Assembly (NCBI GenBank): GCA_947585665.1
Contig: CANPXE010000010.1
Location: 1 to 63,687 of the forward strand
DNA from: an uncultured Bacilli bacterium
GTDB lineage: Bacteria > Bacillota_I > Bacilli_A > RF39 > UBA660
Length of the DNA: 63,687 bases
Reading direction: 5' to 3'
The notes under the pieces were generated by a model. The model worked only from the letters and a program-made list of their open reading frames with translations. It ran no database searches and was not told where the DNA came from. This document shows, in pieces, positions 44,899 to 53,950 of this stretch (positions are counted from its first letter, which is position 1; each line of letters starts with the position of its first letter). The position numbers were made by a program, and so were the translations under genes.

Positions 44899-46203
44899 AT
44901 GAAATTGCCAGTTGTATCATTAGTTGGAAGACCAAATGTTGGTAAGAGTACCATCTTTAATAAAATCGTTGGAAGCAAAGTGTCAATTATTGAAGATACG
45001 CCGGGGGTTACTAGAGATCGTATTTACAGTGAAGCAAGTTTTGGTGATTATCACTTCGATGTCATTGATACAGGTGGAATTGATGCGAAGAAGCAACAGT
45101 TCAATGATAAGATTAAAATGCAAGCAGAAATTGCGATTGATGAAAGTGATGTCGTTTTATTTGTTGTTGATGGTAAAGAAGGTTTGACAAGTAATGACTT
45201 GGAAGTACGTGACCTTTTACGAAAGACTAATAAAAAAGTTATTGTGGTCATCAATAAGACCGATGCGAAATCTTATCAAAAACATCTATATGATTTCTAT
45301 GAATTAGGTTTTGATAAATATATTCCTGTCAGTGGTGAACAGGGAAATGGTTTCTATGAGTTAATGGAAGAAATCGTTAAAAATCTTCCGATCAAAGAAA
45401 GAGAAGAGGACAATCGTTTAAAATTTTCGGTTGTTGGACGTCCTAATGTTGGAAAGAGTAGTTTAATCAATGCTTTGTTAAATGAAGATCGTGTCATTGT
45501 AAGTGATGTTGCCGGAACGACAAGAGATGCGGTTGATACGGTTCTTACTTATCAAAAAGAAGAGTATGTCGTTATCGATACGGCGGGGATGCGTAAAAAA
45601 GGTAAAGTCTATGAAAACGTTGAAAAATATAGTTTGCTTCGCAGCATGAAAGCAATTGACCGAAGTGATGTGTGCGTGTTAGTTGTCAGTGCTGAAGAAG
45701 GTATAATTGAACACGATAAACACATTGCGGGTTACGTTTTAGAAAAGGGTAAAGGACTAATTATTGTCGTTAATAAATGGGATACAGTTGATAATCCTGA
45801 CATTAAAGAATACTTGAAAAAAGTTCGTGCTGAATTTCAATTCTTGAGTTATGTACCAGTAGTCTTTTGTAGTGCCTTAACGAAAAAGAGGGTTCACACT
45901 TTGATGCCTGAAATTATTAAAGTTGGTACAAATATTACACGTGAGATAAAGACAAGTGTCTTAAATGAAGTCATCAATGATGCTTATCAATTAAATATTC
46001 CACCTTCATATAAGGGAAAACGTTTAAAAATATATTTCACTAATCAATCAGGAACAAAACCACCAAAGTTTACTTTTCACGTCAATAATAAGGGATTAGT
46101 TCATTTCTCTTATGAGCGTTATCTCGAAAATAAAATTCGCGAAAACTTTGACTTTGAAGGAACACCAATCGTTTTACAATTTAAGAATCGTAGTGAAGAC
46201 TAA
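44899..46203 (+). CDS. der: Ribosome biogenesis GTPase Der
   Basis: The 434-aa protein has two tandem GTPase domains, each with GRPNVGKS (about 10-17 and 182-189), DTGGID and DTAGMR G3 motifs and NKTD/NKWD G4 motifs. A C-terminal KH-like domain follows (PPSYKGKRLKIYFTNQSGTKPPKFTFHVN). It is essential for 50S maturation. RBS GAGGTGA precedes ATG 44899. Confidence 0.96.
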   Translation: MKLPVVSLVGRPNVGKSTIFNKIVGSKVSIIEDTPGVTRDRIYSEASFGDYHFDVIDTGGIDAKKQQFNDKIKMQAEIAIDESDVVLFVVDGKEGLTSNDLEVRDLLRKTNKKVIVVINKTDAKSYQKHLYDFYELGFDKYIPVSGEQGNGFYELMEEIVKNLPIKEREEDNRLKFSVVGRPNVGKSSLINALLNEDRVIVSDVAGTTRDAVDTVLTYQKEEYVVIDTAGMRKKGKVYENVEKYSLLRSMKAIDRSDVCVLVVSAEEGIIEHDKHIAGYVLEKGKGLIIVVNKWDTVDNPDIKEYLKKVRAEFQFLSYVPVVFCSALTKKRVHTLMPEIIKVGTNITREIKTSVLNEVINDAYQLNIPPSYKGKRLKIYFTNQSGTKPPKFTFHVNNKGLVHFSYERYLENKIRENFDFEGTPIVLQFKNRSED

Positions 46204-46248
46204 TAACCAAAATGAATCTCTTACATATAATTATGTAGGAGGTTTTTT

Positions 46249-46488
46249 ATGTTTGGAGATGCTTTCTTTAATAAGGTTGAAAAGAAGACCAATGTCAGTA
46301 AGGACACCATTCTTTCAATCGCTTCAAAATTGCAACAATCCGATATGAAAGATGAAAAAACATTACGAAATTTAGTCAAAGAAATAGGTGCTGTCGCAGG
46401 AAAAGAAGTAAGTGAAGAGAAGACCGATAAAATAGTTAAAGCTATTTTAAATGACAATATTCCCAAAGATTTAAATAAAATGATTTAG
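46249..46488 (+). CDS. spoVIF: Stage VI sporulation protein F homologue
   Basis: The 79-aa protein resembles SpoVIF/YjcC: FFNKVEKKTNVSKDTILSIASKLQQSDMKDEKTLRNLVKEIGAVAGKEVSEEKTDKIV. In B. subtilis it is needed for assembly of GerE-dependent spore coat proteins. RBS TAGGAGG precedes ATG 46249. It is a single small gene and supports spore formation. Confidence 0.8.
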   Translation: MFGDAFFNKVEKKTNVSKDTILSIASKLQQSDMKDEKTLRNLVKEIGAVAGKEVSEEKTDKIVKAILNDNIPKDLNKMI

Positions 46489-46502
46489 TTTGCGGTAATC
46501 GT

Positions 46503-46531
46503 TTGACAAAACCCTCTTTCTATATTAGAAT
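46503..46531 (+). promoter_or_regulatory. Promoter of the TasA-like gene
   Basis: -35 TTGACA (46503-46508) and -10 TAGAAT (46526-46531), 17-bp spacer; RBS AGGAGGG follows. Confidence 0.65.
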
Positions 46532-46554
46532 TATTATTATAGGAGGGTAAAGAT

Positions 46555-47067
46555 ATGGATACTAGAAAGAAAAAAGATATATTAATTGTAGCAATGGTTT
46601 TTGCACTTTGTAGTATGGCAATTGCTTATGCTATGCTTTCAGAAAAAGTTGAAGATCAAGGAAATAATAAAGAAGAATGGGCTGTTGAGATAACTAGCGT
46701 TGAACAACTTGCTACTTCTGGTCAAGGATCTAGTGCTTCAGCTGATTCAAACGTTACGACTGCTTTTCTAGCAACTTCTCTATATCAACCAGGAGATAGT
46801 GTTACTTATAGTGTAACAGTAGAGAATAAAGGTAGCATAGATGCTAAACTAGATAACATTACTTCAACAATTTCACCAGAAGTTGGAACAGACGATAATC
46901 CATATATTACATATACATATGAAGGAATTGCTTCTGGTAGCATTTTAGAGGCTGGAGATTCAATAACTTTTACTATTACTGTTCAATGTGACCCTAGTGT
47001 TAAAGTAGTTCCAAATAATACTACAACTTTGACAACTGTTTTAAATTACGTACAAGAAAAAGCATAA
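46555..47067 (+). CDS. TasA/camelysin-like secreted protein
   Basis: The 170-aa protein has a signal peptide with a hydrophobic core (IVAMVFALCSMAIAYA) and a beta-rich domain: YQPGDSVTYSVTVENKGSIDAKLD, EAGDSITFTITVQCDPS, TTTLTTVLNY. This is the TasA/CotN/camelysin pattern of fibre-forming proteins processed by SipW. The next gene encodes a SipW-type signal peptidase, which fits. A terminator lies between, so the fibre gene may be made in excess. Confidence 0.7.
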   Translation: MDTRKKKDILIVAMVFALCSMAIAYAMLSEKVEDQGNNKEEWAVEITSVEQLATSGQGSSASADSNVTTAFLATSLYQPGDSVTYSVTVENKGSIDAKLDNITSTISPEVGTDDNPYITYTYEGIASGSILEAGDSITFTITVQCDPSVKVVPNNTTTLTTVLNYVQEKA

Positions 47068-47069
47068 TT

Positions 47070-47095
47070 AAGGGGGATTAAATATCCCTTTTTTA
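47070..47095 (+). terminator. Terminator or attenuator between the TasA-like and signal peptidase genes
   Basis: AAGGGGGAT-TAA-ATATCCCTT followed by TTTT; the next gene has its own -10 (TATAAT near 47105). Confidence 0.7.
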
Positions 47096-47123
47096 TTTTA
47101 TATGTTATAATTAATAGAGTAGG

Positions 47124-48275
47124 ATGGTAGGTGTTGATATGAGTGAGACTAATAAACGTCTTTTACCAATATATATAGGATTATTTATTTATTTAATAGC
47201 TAGTGTTGTCATGCCGTTTACAAATATTTCAAATGTCTATATAAATATTGTTAATCCCATTTTAGTAGCTCTTTTAGCGTTACTTGTTCATTTTTTAACG
47301 TCAGGATTTCGTAATCGTAATCATAATAAAAAAGCGAAGCGAAATGATGTCATTTTCATTTTAATAATATATGTTTTAGTCTATTATCTATCAGGTTTAA
47401 TGTTCGGTTTTATAGGTAATAGTAATTCTTTATCGCTAATGGGAATAATTAAAAATTTCTTTGTTATTTTTGCGGTTTCCTTATTAGAAGAATATATTCG
47501 TTATAGAATGGTTACAGCCAGTAAAAAGTCTTGGGGTATATATTTAATAACTATTTTCTTTATTTTGATAAGTATTGACTTTAATTATTTATTCAGTATT
47601 AAAAAGGGAATTGATATTTTTCAATATGTTTTATCAACAATTGTCCCTATTGTCATTTTCAATATAACGTTAACTTATTTAGCTAAACAAGTAGGACTAC
47701 TTGCGAATATGCTTTATCGTGGAATAGTAGTAGGAATTATGACTTTTTCACCAATACTTGCTGACCATACATGGTTACTAACTAATTTCTTCTATTTAAT
47801 TATGTTAATGGTATTTGTTTGTTCCATTGATTATTTGACGATGTTGCATGACCGTAAGACACGCAAAAAAGATTTGAAGAAAGAGCGTTTATCTTGGGCA
47901 TTCTTAACATTCGCTTGTGTTTTTATTCTCTTTATGGTTGGCGCATTCAAGTATGAGCCGATTGCTATCGTATCTGATAGTATGTATGGCATTTTCCAAA
48001 GAGGAGATGCTGTCATCGTTGAAAAGATTGATAAAGAAGACACCGCTAATATTAAAGTTGGTGACATAATTTATTATAAACATGAAAAAGATCATATTAC
48101 CCATCGTGTCATCTTAATTGAAGAACGTAATGGAAAGTTAGTTTTCTTTACGAAAGGTGATAACAATATATATAGTGATAAATGGGAAGTTAGTGAAGAT
48201 GAAGTTGATGGAATCGTAAAATTCCCATTAAAGTATGCTGGTTGGCCATCAATTTGGTTATATGAATTATTTTAG
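47124..48275 (+). CDS. SipW-type signal peptidase I fused to a multi-helix membrane domain
   Basis: The C-terminal 120 residues of this 383-aa protein are a signal peptidase of the SipW/ER type: IVSDSMYGIFQRGDAVIVEKI (nucleophile Ser) and HITHRVILI (catalytic His in place of Lys). The first 270 residues hold seven or eight membrane helices. They contain SLLEEYIRYRMV and LANMLYRGIVVGIMTFSP, which resemble CPBP/Abi intramembrane-protease domains. Classical SipW is about 190 aa, so the N-terminal domain is an addition. ATG at 47139 (MSETNK) is an alternative start nearer to GTGTTGATATG. It probably processes the TasA-like protein. Confidence 0.8.
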   Translation: MVGVDMSETNKRLLPIYIGLFIYLIASVVMPFTNISNVYINIVNPILVALLALLVHFLTSGFRNRNHNKKAKRNDVIFILIIYVLVYYLSGLMFGFIGNSNSLSLMGIIKNFFVIFAVSLLEEYIRYRMVTASKKSWGIYLITIFFILISIDFNYLFSIKKGIDIFQYVLSTIVPIVIFNITLTYLAKQVGLLANMLYRGIVVGIMTFSPILADHTWLLTNFFYLIMLMVFVCSIDYLTMLHDRKTRKKDLKKERLSWAFLTFACVFILFMVGAFKYEPIAIVSDSMYGIFQRGDAVIVEKIDKEDTANIKVGDIIYYKHEKDHITHRVILIEERNGKLVFFTKGDNNIYSDKWEVSEDEVDGIVKFPLKYAGWPSIWLYELF

Positions 48276-48283
48276 GAGGCCTT

Positions 48284-49384
48284 ATGAAAAATATAAAATT
48301 GCGTAAATGGGGGCGATTCTTTTTAGCTCTCGTATCAACTTGTTTTTTCGTAATCTTTATATGGATTTTAGTTGATTGTTTTACTACTAAAAGAGTAGCT
48401 AAAAGTACTATCATTACATATAAAGTTGAAGATGATATTGACTATGACATAACTTTAAAACCAAATAAATTCTATAGTGAGGAAGAATTAAAAGAACAGA
48501 ATTTTTACATACCATCTTTAATGGATAATTTAAAAGTAAAATTTAATTATAATTTAACAGGAAATACATTCTTTTCTAGTGTATACAATTATGAAGTTCT
48601 ATTAAAACTTGTTGCAAAAGATCAAAACAAAACGATTTGGTCTCATGAAGAACAAATATTAAATAGTAATGATATAACGGAAGAAGATGTATTAAAAGTA
48701 GATGTTAACAATGAAATTAGTATTGATGTTGATAATTATTATTTAATGGCTAAAGAATATTATGATTTAACAGGAGTAGATGTTGATTTTATCATTGAAA
48801 TAAATTTAAAAAATAATTTATCAGTTAAAGGTTATGGAAATAGTGCTAGTGATAAACAAAAACTATCATTAAGTTTCCCAATTACTAAAAAGAGAGTTAC
48901 TATTAATAAAAATATTGTTAAATCAAATGATAAGTCTATAAAACAATATCAAGTTGATGAAGACTTCAATAATTCTTTATTCATATTTGTTGGACTTTTA
49001 ACAGTAGCTATTACTCCCGTTATGATTATGTCTTATGTTTCTTTATTTAATTTAACTAATTTAGATGATTATGATCGTAAAAAGAAAAAAATAAAAACCA
49101 AATATGGTCATCTTTTAAAGAAAGTTGATAAAGAGCCTGTTTTTAGAAAGAAAGAAGTACTTGATAGTTATGACATTGATGAATTAGTTGATGTATGTCG
49201 TGAAAAAGACTTATATATAAATGTCTATGAAGTAGTTAAAGGTAAAGAATGTTGGTATTATGTTGAAGATACAGAAGAAGTATATCTATACATTTTAAAA
49301 CTTGATCATAAACAAATTAATATGAAAGATAATAGTATGGTTATAAATATCAATAGAAAATCAAAAAGAGTTAAAAAGAAATAA
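48284..49384 (+). CDS. DUF5305-like membrane protein of the SipW module
   Basis: The 366-aa protein has an N-terminal membrane helix (about 12-32), a long extracytoplasmic beta-rich domain (about 40-225, KVEDDIDYDITLKPNKFYS...), a second membrane helix (about 236-258) and a charged cytoplasmic tail. The arrangement matches DUF5305 proteins found next to SipW-type peptidases. It starts 8 nt after the peptidase stop with RBS AGGAGG. It may help assemble or anchor the fibre protein; that is inferred. Confidence 0.7.
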   Translation: MKNIKLRKWGRFFLALVSTCFFVIFIWILVDCFTTKRVAKSTIITYKVEDDIDYDITLKPNKFYSEEELKEQNFYIPSLMDNLKVKFNYNLTGNTFFSSVYNYEVLLKLVAKDQNKTIWSHEEQILNSNDITEEDVLKVDVNNEISIDVDNYYLMAKEYYDLTGVDVDFIIEINLKNNLSVKGYGNSASDKQKLSLSFPITKKRVTINKNIVKSNDKSIKQYQVDEDFNNSLFIFVGLLTVAITPVMIMSYVSLFNLTNLDDYDRKKKKIKTKYGHLLKKVDKEPVFRKKEVLDSYDIDELVDVCREKDLYINVYEVVKGKECWYYVEDTEEVYLYILKLDHKQINMKDNSMVININRKSKRVKKK

Positions 49385-49396
49385 CTCTTTTTTTGT
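49363..49396 (+). terminator. Rho-independent terminator overlapping the gene end
   Basis: AAAAAGAGTTA against TAACTCTTTTT with further T residues. Confidence 0.75.
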
Positions 49397-49453
49397 TATA
49401 TTTTGTAAATTCGCTCATATTCTTAAATGAGAGATAAGAAAGAAGAGTGAAAT

Positions 49454-50929
49454 ATGGATAAAACAGAATTAATTAGAAACATTGCCCTAAGAACAGGTGG
49501 GGATATTTATTTAGGTGTAGTAGGAGGAGTACGTACTGGTAAGAGCACATTTATCAAAAAGTTTATTGAGAATCTAGTTGTTCCTAATATTAAGGATGAA
49601 TATGAAAGAAAAAGAGCTTTAGATGAATTACCACAGAGTGCTAGTGGAAAAACAATTATGACTATTGAACCTAAATTTGTTCCTAATACGGCGGCTAAAA
49701 TTGATATTGATGATTTTTCTTGTAATATTAGACTCATCGATTGTGTTGGTTATTTGATTGATAATTGTAAGGGTGCAGAAGATGAAAACGGACCTAGAAT
49801 GGTTAAATGTCCTTGGGTTGATGGTGAGATTCCTTTTGTTGAAGCAGCCGAAATGGGAACAGAAAAAGTTATTAAGGAACATTCAACGATTGGTATTGTT
49901 ATGACGACAGATGGTTCAATTGGGGAGTTTACAAGAAGTGATTATTTAGAAGCCGAAAACCGTGTCATTTCCGAATTAAAAGAAATAGGTAAACCTTTTA
50001 TTGTTCTTTTAAATTCAACGCATCCAACACTACCAGAAACAGTACGTCTTGCGGAAAGTTTAAAGAAAGAACACAATGTACCAGTTCTTCCTATCAGTGT
50101 GGAAAATATAAGTGAAAATGAAATTTATGATATTTTAAGAGAAGCTCTATATGAATTCCCAATTCTTGAAGTAAAGGTCAATATGCCAGAATGGATTGCC
50201 ATTTTAAATAATAAAAATGTCATTAAGAATAGTTATATAGAGAGTATTAAAGATAGTGTTGTTGAAGTCGACAAGTTACGTGATATCGATAATATAACCA
50301 AACATTTCTTAGATAATGAAAATATTGAAAAAGCATATCTCTCCAATGTTGATCCAGCAACCGGTGAAGTTATTGTTTCGCTTGAAGCACCACCTGATCT
50401 ATATAGTAAAGCGCTAACTGATATCATTAAGATTGATGTTAGTAGTAAAGCCGAACTCTTATCGCTATTCCAAGACTTCAATGAGGCCAAAACCGAGTAT
50501 GATCAAATAAAGTATGCTTTAAAGATGGTTAAACAGACTGGTTATGGGGTAGCCACACCAACTCTATCGGATATGAAACTAGAAAAGCCAGAAGTCGTTA
50601 AACAAGGTTCTCGTTTTGGGGTTAAATTAAAAGCGATTGCGCCATCCATTCACATGATAAGAGTTGATGTTCAAAGCAGTTTTGAACCGATTATCGGTAG
50701 TGAAGTTCAAAGTAAAGAACTAATCGATTACTTAATGCGTGACTATGATAGTGATCCTGAAAGTATTTGGCATAGTGAAATCTTTGGTCGCAGTTTAGAT
50801 AATATTGTTAAAGAAGGAATTCAATCAAAAATTAATATGATGCCAGATAATATTCGCTTTAAATTACAAAATACGCTTACTAAGGTAGTCAATAAAGGAA
50901 GCAATAATATGATTGCGATTGTTCTTTAA
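49454..50929 (+). CDS. spoIVA: Stage IV sporulation protein A
   Basis: The 491-aa ATPase is the SpoIVA spore-coat basement-layer protein. GGDIYLGVVGGVRTGKSTFIKKFIEN carries the Walker A (GGVRTGKS, 24-31), and LPQSASGKTIMTIEPKFVPN, LIDCVGYLI and VLLNSTHP are family blocks. The C-terminus (VNKGSNNMIAIVL) is the segment that docks on the forespore via SpoVM in B. subtilis. Full length is retained. It is a hallmark of endospore formers. Confidence 0.96.
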   Translation: MDKTELIRNIALRTGGDIYLGVVGGVRTGKSTFIKKFIENLVVPNIKDEYERKRALDELPQSASGKTIMTIEPKFVPNTAAKIDIDDFSCNIRLIDCVGYLIDNCKGAEDENGPRMVKCPWVDGEIPFVEAAEMGTEKVIKEHSTIGIVMTTDGSIGEFTRSDYLEAENRVISELKEIGKPFIVLLNSTHPTLPETVRLAESLKKEHNVPVLPISVENISENEIYDILREALYEFPILEVKVNMPEWIAILNNKNVIKNSYIESIKDSVVEVDKLRDIDNITKHFLDNENIEKAYLSNVDPATGEVIVSLEAPPDLYSKALTDIIKIDVSSKAELLSLFQDFNEAKTEYDQIKYALKMVKQTGYGVATPTLSDMKLEKPEVVKQGSRFGVKLKAIAPSIHMIRVDVQSSFEPIIGSEVQSKELIDYLMRDYDSDPESIWHSEIFGRSLDNIVKEGIQSKINMMPDNIRFKLQNTLTKVVNKGSNNMIAIVL

Positions 50930-50950
50930 GGATAAGAAGAAAAATTAATT

Positions 50951-50986
50951 AAAGGATACATTAAATAAAAATGTGTCCTTTTTTAA
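50951..50986 (+). terminator. Rho-independent terminator
   Basis: AAAGGATACATT against AATGTGTCCTTT with T-run after spoIVA. Confidence 0.8.
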
Positions 50987-51025
50987 AACCTAAATTTAAT
51001 GTTATAATTATATTGAGGTGATCAT

Positions 51026-51220
51026 ATGGGACTTTTATATGACTTTGTCTTTGGAGAAGAAGATAAAAATAAACAAGAAAAAAAGAAAAATAAAAAAGAA
51101 AGCATTTGGGGATTAGATGATAATGAACGTCGTGAAATGAAGAAAGGTAATTATGATCCTTGGAACTTTGAAGAAGAAGAACTTGAAGATGATGACTACT
51201 ATTTTGAGGACGATAAATAA
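51026..51220 (+). CDS. Small acidic hypothetical protein, 64 aa
   Basis: A highly charged protein with a Lys-rich first half (EEDKNKQEKKKNKKESIWGLDDNERREMKKG) and an acidic tail (EEEELEDDDYYFEDDK). It is probably disordered or RNA/protein-binding. It is 2 nt upstream of the next gene, with RBS GAGGTGA and a TATAAT-like -10 (about 51002), so the pair forms an operon. No family is recognised. Confidence 0.6.
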   Translation: MGLLYDFVFGEEDKNKQEKKKNKKESIWGLDDNERREMKKGNYDPWNFEEEELEDDDYYFEDDK

Positions 51221-51222
51221 TT

Positions 51223-51753
51223 ATGGTTAATAGTAAATTAAAAGTTTCCATCTTGATGATGACATGTGGGATTATCGAAATAGTATTTTTAGCTTTATTA
51301 TTTGCAAAAGATAGTGAATTTATTATGTTTTTGCCGGGAATACTCTTAATTATAATTGGTATTATTTTATTAGTCATTTATTTAAAAGAAAAAAGAGAAT
51401 GTAATAATTCTTTATGGAATAAATTTATTGATCAAATTTGTTCAAAGAACTTAGATAATTTATCAACAATTCAAAAAAATGCTGTTTTATGTTTTTTATA
51501 TGATACGGAAATGGAAAGTGGTGGACATTCTGGATTCTTTTCTATATATGAGGATATGAATTATAAAGATTTAGAAAAAGCTATTTGCGTTGTTGCCAAT
51601 AAAAAAATTGCTGATAACTTTAAAGAAGCACTAGTTAAAGGTAAAAAGGATGATTATGTTAAAACAGATGAAAAATACTATTCCTATTCACCAGCACTTG
51701 TTGATTATCTAGAAGAATATGTAGAAAAGAATAAAGAAAAAATATTTAAATAA
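51223..51753 (+). CDS. Membrane hypothetical protein, 176 aa
   Basis: Two N-terminal membrane helices (about 7-26 and 33-51) are followed by a soluble domain (about 60-176) with AVLCFLYDTEMESGGHSGFFSIYEDMNYKDLEKAICVVANKKIADNFKEAL. The soluble part resembles DMP19/DUF4375-like domains by its ESGGHSGFF segment, a tentative match. It is co-transcribed with the 64-aa ORF. Confidence 0.65.
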   Translation: MVNSKLKVSILMMTCGIIEIVFLALLFAKDSEFIMFLPGILLIIIGIILLVIYLKEKRECNNSLWNKFIDQICSKNLDNLSTIQKNAVLCFLYDTEMESGGHSGFFSIYEDMNYKDLEKAICVVANKKIADNFKEALVKGKKDDYVKTDEKYYSYSPALVDYLEEYVEKNKEKIFK

Positions 51754-51863
51754 TATAAATTTAAAAAAGCTTTTAAAAATAGATAGAAAATATTAATGAA
51801 GTATAGTCTATTTATTTTTTTTATATTATAATTAATTTATGTGAAATAGAAAGAAGGTATATT

Positions 51864-52838
51864 ATGTGTACAGCTGTAACTTATAGTACAAAAGATCATT
51901 ATTTTGGAAGAAATTTAGACTTAGAGTATTCTTATCAAGAAACAGTAACTATTACTCCAAGGAATTATCCTTTTAAGTTTCGTAAAGTAGGAGAGAAAGA
52001 CGCGCATTATGCATTGATTGGGATGGCTTTTGTCAGTGATAATTATCCATTATATTATGATGCCATCAATGAGAAAGGTCTTGGTATGGCTGGACTTAAT
52101 TTTCCAAAGAATGCTGATTATAAAGAAGAAGTAAGTGATAAAGATAATGTTGCTCCTTTTGAATTCATTCCTTGGGTTCTATCACAATGTGCAACGATTA
52201 CGGAAGTTAAAGAATTATTAGCAAAAATTAATATTGCTAAAATAGATTTCAGTGATAACTTACCAGCATCCCCTCTACATTGGATTATTGCTGATAAGGA
52301 TAGTTCAATTACAGTTGAAAGTGTTAAAGATGGTTTAAAGGTATATGATAATCCTGTTGGTGTTTTAACTAATAATCCTACCTTTGATATTCATATGTTC
52401 AATTTAAACAATTATATGCACTTATCAATTGAACAACCAAATAATAACTTTTCAAGTAAATTAAACTTTGATACTTATAGTCGTGGTATGGGTGCTTTAG
52501 GGCTTCCAGGAGACCTATCTTCAGCATCACGTTTTGTTAAAGCTACTTTTACTAAAATGAATTCTTTATCAGGTGAGAGTGAATCAGAAAGTATCAGTCA
52601 ATTTTTCCATATTTTAGGATCAGTTGATCAACAAAGAGGTTGTGTTCACATGGGTGAAGATAAATATGAAATAACGATATATAGTTCTTGTTGTAATCAA
52701 GATAAAGGAATATATTACTATACAACATATGAAAATAGTCAAATAACCGCCGTCGATATGCATAAAGAAAACTTAGATGGTAGTGATTTAATTAGTTATA
52801 ATTTGATTAAAGGACAACAAATATATAATCAAAATTAA
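51864..52838 (+). CDS. bsh: Choloylglycine hydrolase, probable bile salt hydrolase
   Basis: The 324-aa Ntn-hydrolase starts MCTAVTYS, so Cys2 becomes the N-terminal nucleophile after Met removal. HYFGRNLDLEYSY (Arg16, Asp19), GLGMAGLNFP (Asn as in bile salt hydrolases, where penicillin acylases have Tyr), GVLTNNPTFD and SASRFVKATF (Arg) complete the active site. GIYYYTTYENSQITAVDMHKENLDG closely follows clostridial conjugated bile acid hydrolase. It removes glycine or taurine from bile acids. No signal peptide is present. The gene follows its own -10 (TATAAT near 51827) and precedes a DUF1003 gene by 11 nt. Confidence 0.9.
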   Translation: MCTAVTYSTKDHYFGRNLDLEYSYQETVTITPRNYPFKFRKVGEKDAHYALIGMAFVSDNYPLYYDAINEKGLGMAGLNFPKNADYKEEVSDKDNVAPFEFIPWVLSQCATITEVKELLAKINIAKIDFSDNLPASPLHWIIADKDSSITVESVKDGLKVYDNPVGVLTNNPTFDIHMFNLNNYMHLSIEQPNNNFSSKLNFDTYSRGMGALGLPGDLSSASRFVKATFTKMNSLSGESESESISQFFHILGSVDQQRGCVHMGEDKYEITIYSSCCNQDKGIYYYTTYENSQITAVDMHKENLDGSDLISYNLIKGQQIYNQN

Positions 52839-52849
52839 GGAGAAAAACT

Positions 52850-53359
52850 ATGGAAAAGAAGAAAAAAGAAATAGTTAGAATGTTACTAAATCAAAACTTG
52901 GATGAAAAAGATGAAGAAGAGATAATAGATTTATTATTAAATAATCCTATAACAGTAGATGTCGATAAAGAAAATGATTCTAAAATGACTTTTGGTGATA
53001 AAGTTGCTGATAAGTTGTCAGCTGTTGCTGGTAGTTGGACGTTCATAATTTGTTTTACGGCTTTTCTCTTATTTTGGATAATTTTAAATGGTGTTCTTCT
53101 TGCTAATAATGCTATTGATCCATATCCTTTTATTCTTTTGAATTTGCTTCTTTCTTGTTTGGCAGCTCTTCAAGCACCTATTATTATGATGAGTCAAAAT
53201 AGAGAAGCTAAAAAGGATACTATCCGAAATAAGAATGATTATCATACAGATTTAAAGAGTGAATTAATTCTTGAACAATTATATGATCGCCTTGAAAAAG
53301 TAATTCAAAATCAAAATAAAATATTAAATCATCTTAATAAAATGGATAAAGATGAGTAG
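52850..53359 (+). CDS. DUF1003 membrane protein
   Basis: The 169-aa protein has the DUF1003 core FGDKVADKLSAVAGSWTFIICFTAFLLFWIILN, two membrane helices (about 63-82 and 91-112), ALQAPIIMMSQNREAKKDTIRNKNDYHTDLKSE and a C-terminal helix. Function is unknown for the family. It is probably co-transcribed with the bile salt hydrolase gene (RBS AAGGAG). Confidence 0.9.
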   Translation: MEKKKKEIVRMLLNQNLDEKDEEEIIDLLLNNPITVDVDKENDSKMTFGDKVADKLSAVAGSWTFIICFTAFLLFWIILNGVLLANNAIDPYPFILLNLLLSCLAALQAPIIMMSQNREAKKDTIRNKNDYHTDLKSELILEQLYDRLEKVIQNQNKILNHLNKMDKDE

Positions 53360-53373
53360 AAGTTGAGGTAGAT

Positions 53374-53907
53374 ATGAAAATTGTAGTATTGAAGAGTAGT
53401 CCGCATTTTAAAGGGACTTCCAATTGTTTAACTGATGAATTTATTAAGGGAGCTAAAGATAGTGGTAAAGAAGTTATTGAATACGATTTAGCTGAAGAAG
53501 GTGTTATTCATTCTTGTTTAGCGTGTGACTATTGTAGAACTAATGGTCAATGCATTCAAAATGATAAAGGAAATGAGATACTAAAAAGTATTTTAGAAGC
53601 TGATGCGATATGTCTTGCTACGCCAACATATTATTTTGGTATTAGTTCACAATTAAAAAAGATGATTGATCGTTTTTACTCTAAAAATAGTGCGATTGCT
53701 AAAAAGAATTTAAAAGCTGTCTTTATTATATCGGCTGGTAATGATAATTTACAGTTGTTAGAAGTAATACAAAAGCATTTTGAATTGATTGCTAATTATT
53801 TGAATTTTAAAAATTGTGGATTACTTTTAGCGAGCAATTGTGGTTCTGTTAATTTAATTACTAATGAGTATTATCAAAAAGCTTATGAATTAGGAAAAAA
53901 TATATAG
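53374..53907 (+). CDS. Flavodoxin-fold NAD(P)H-dependent FMN reductase family protein
   Basis: The 177-aa protein has the FMN phosphate-binding SSPHFKGTSNCL, CLACDYCRTNGQC (a Cys cluster common in iron-sulfur flavoprotein-like reductases) and TPTYYFGISSQLKKMIDRFY. It probably reduces flavins or quinones. It starts 14 nt after the DUF1003 gene and ends at a terminator. Confidence 0.85.
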   Translation: MKIVVLKSSPHFKGTSNCLTDEFIKGAKDSGKEVIEYDLAEEGVIHSCLACDYCRTNGQCIQNDKGNEILKSILEADAICLATPTYYFGISSQLKKMIDRFYSKNSAIAKKNLKAVFIISAGNDNLQLLEVIQKHFELIANYLNFKNCGLLLASNCGSVNLITNEYYQKAYELGKNI

Positions 53908-53909
53908 AA

Positions 53910-53945
53910 AAAAAAGACAAATTTAGGATTAATTTGTCTTTTAAA
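53910..53945 (+). terminator. Rho-independent terminator
   Basis: AAAAGACAAATT(A) against (T)AATTTGTCTTTT after the reductase gene. Confidence 0.75.
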
Positions 53946-53950
53946 AACTA

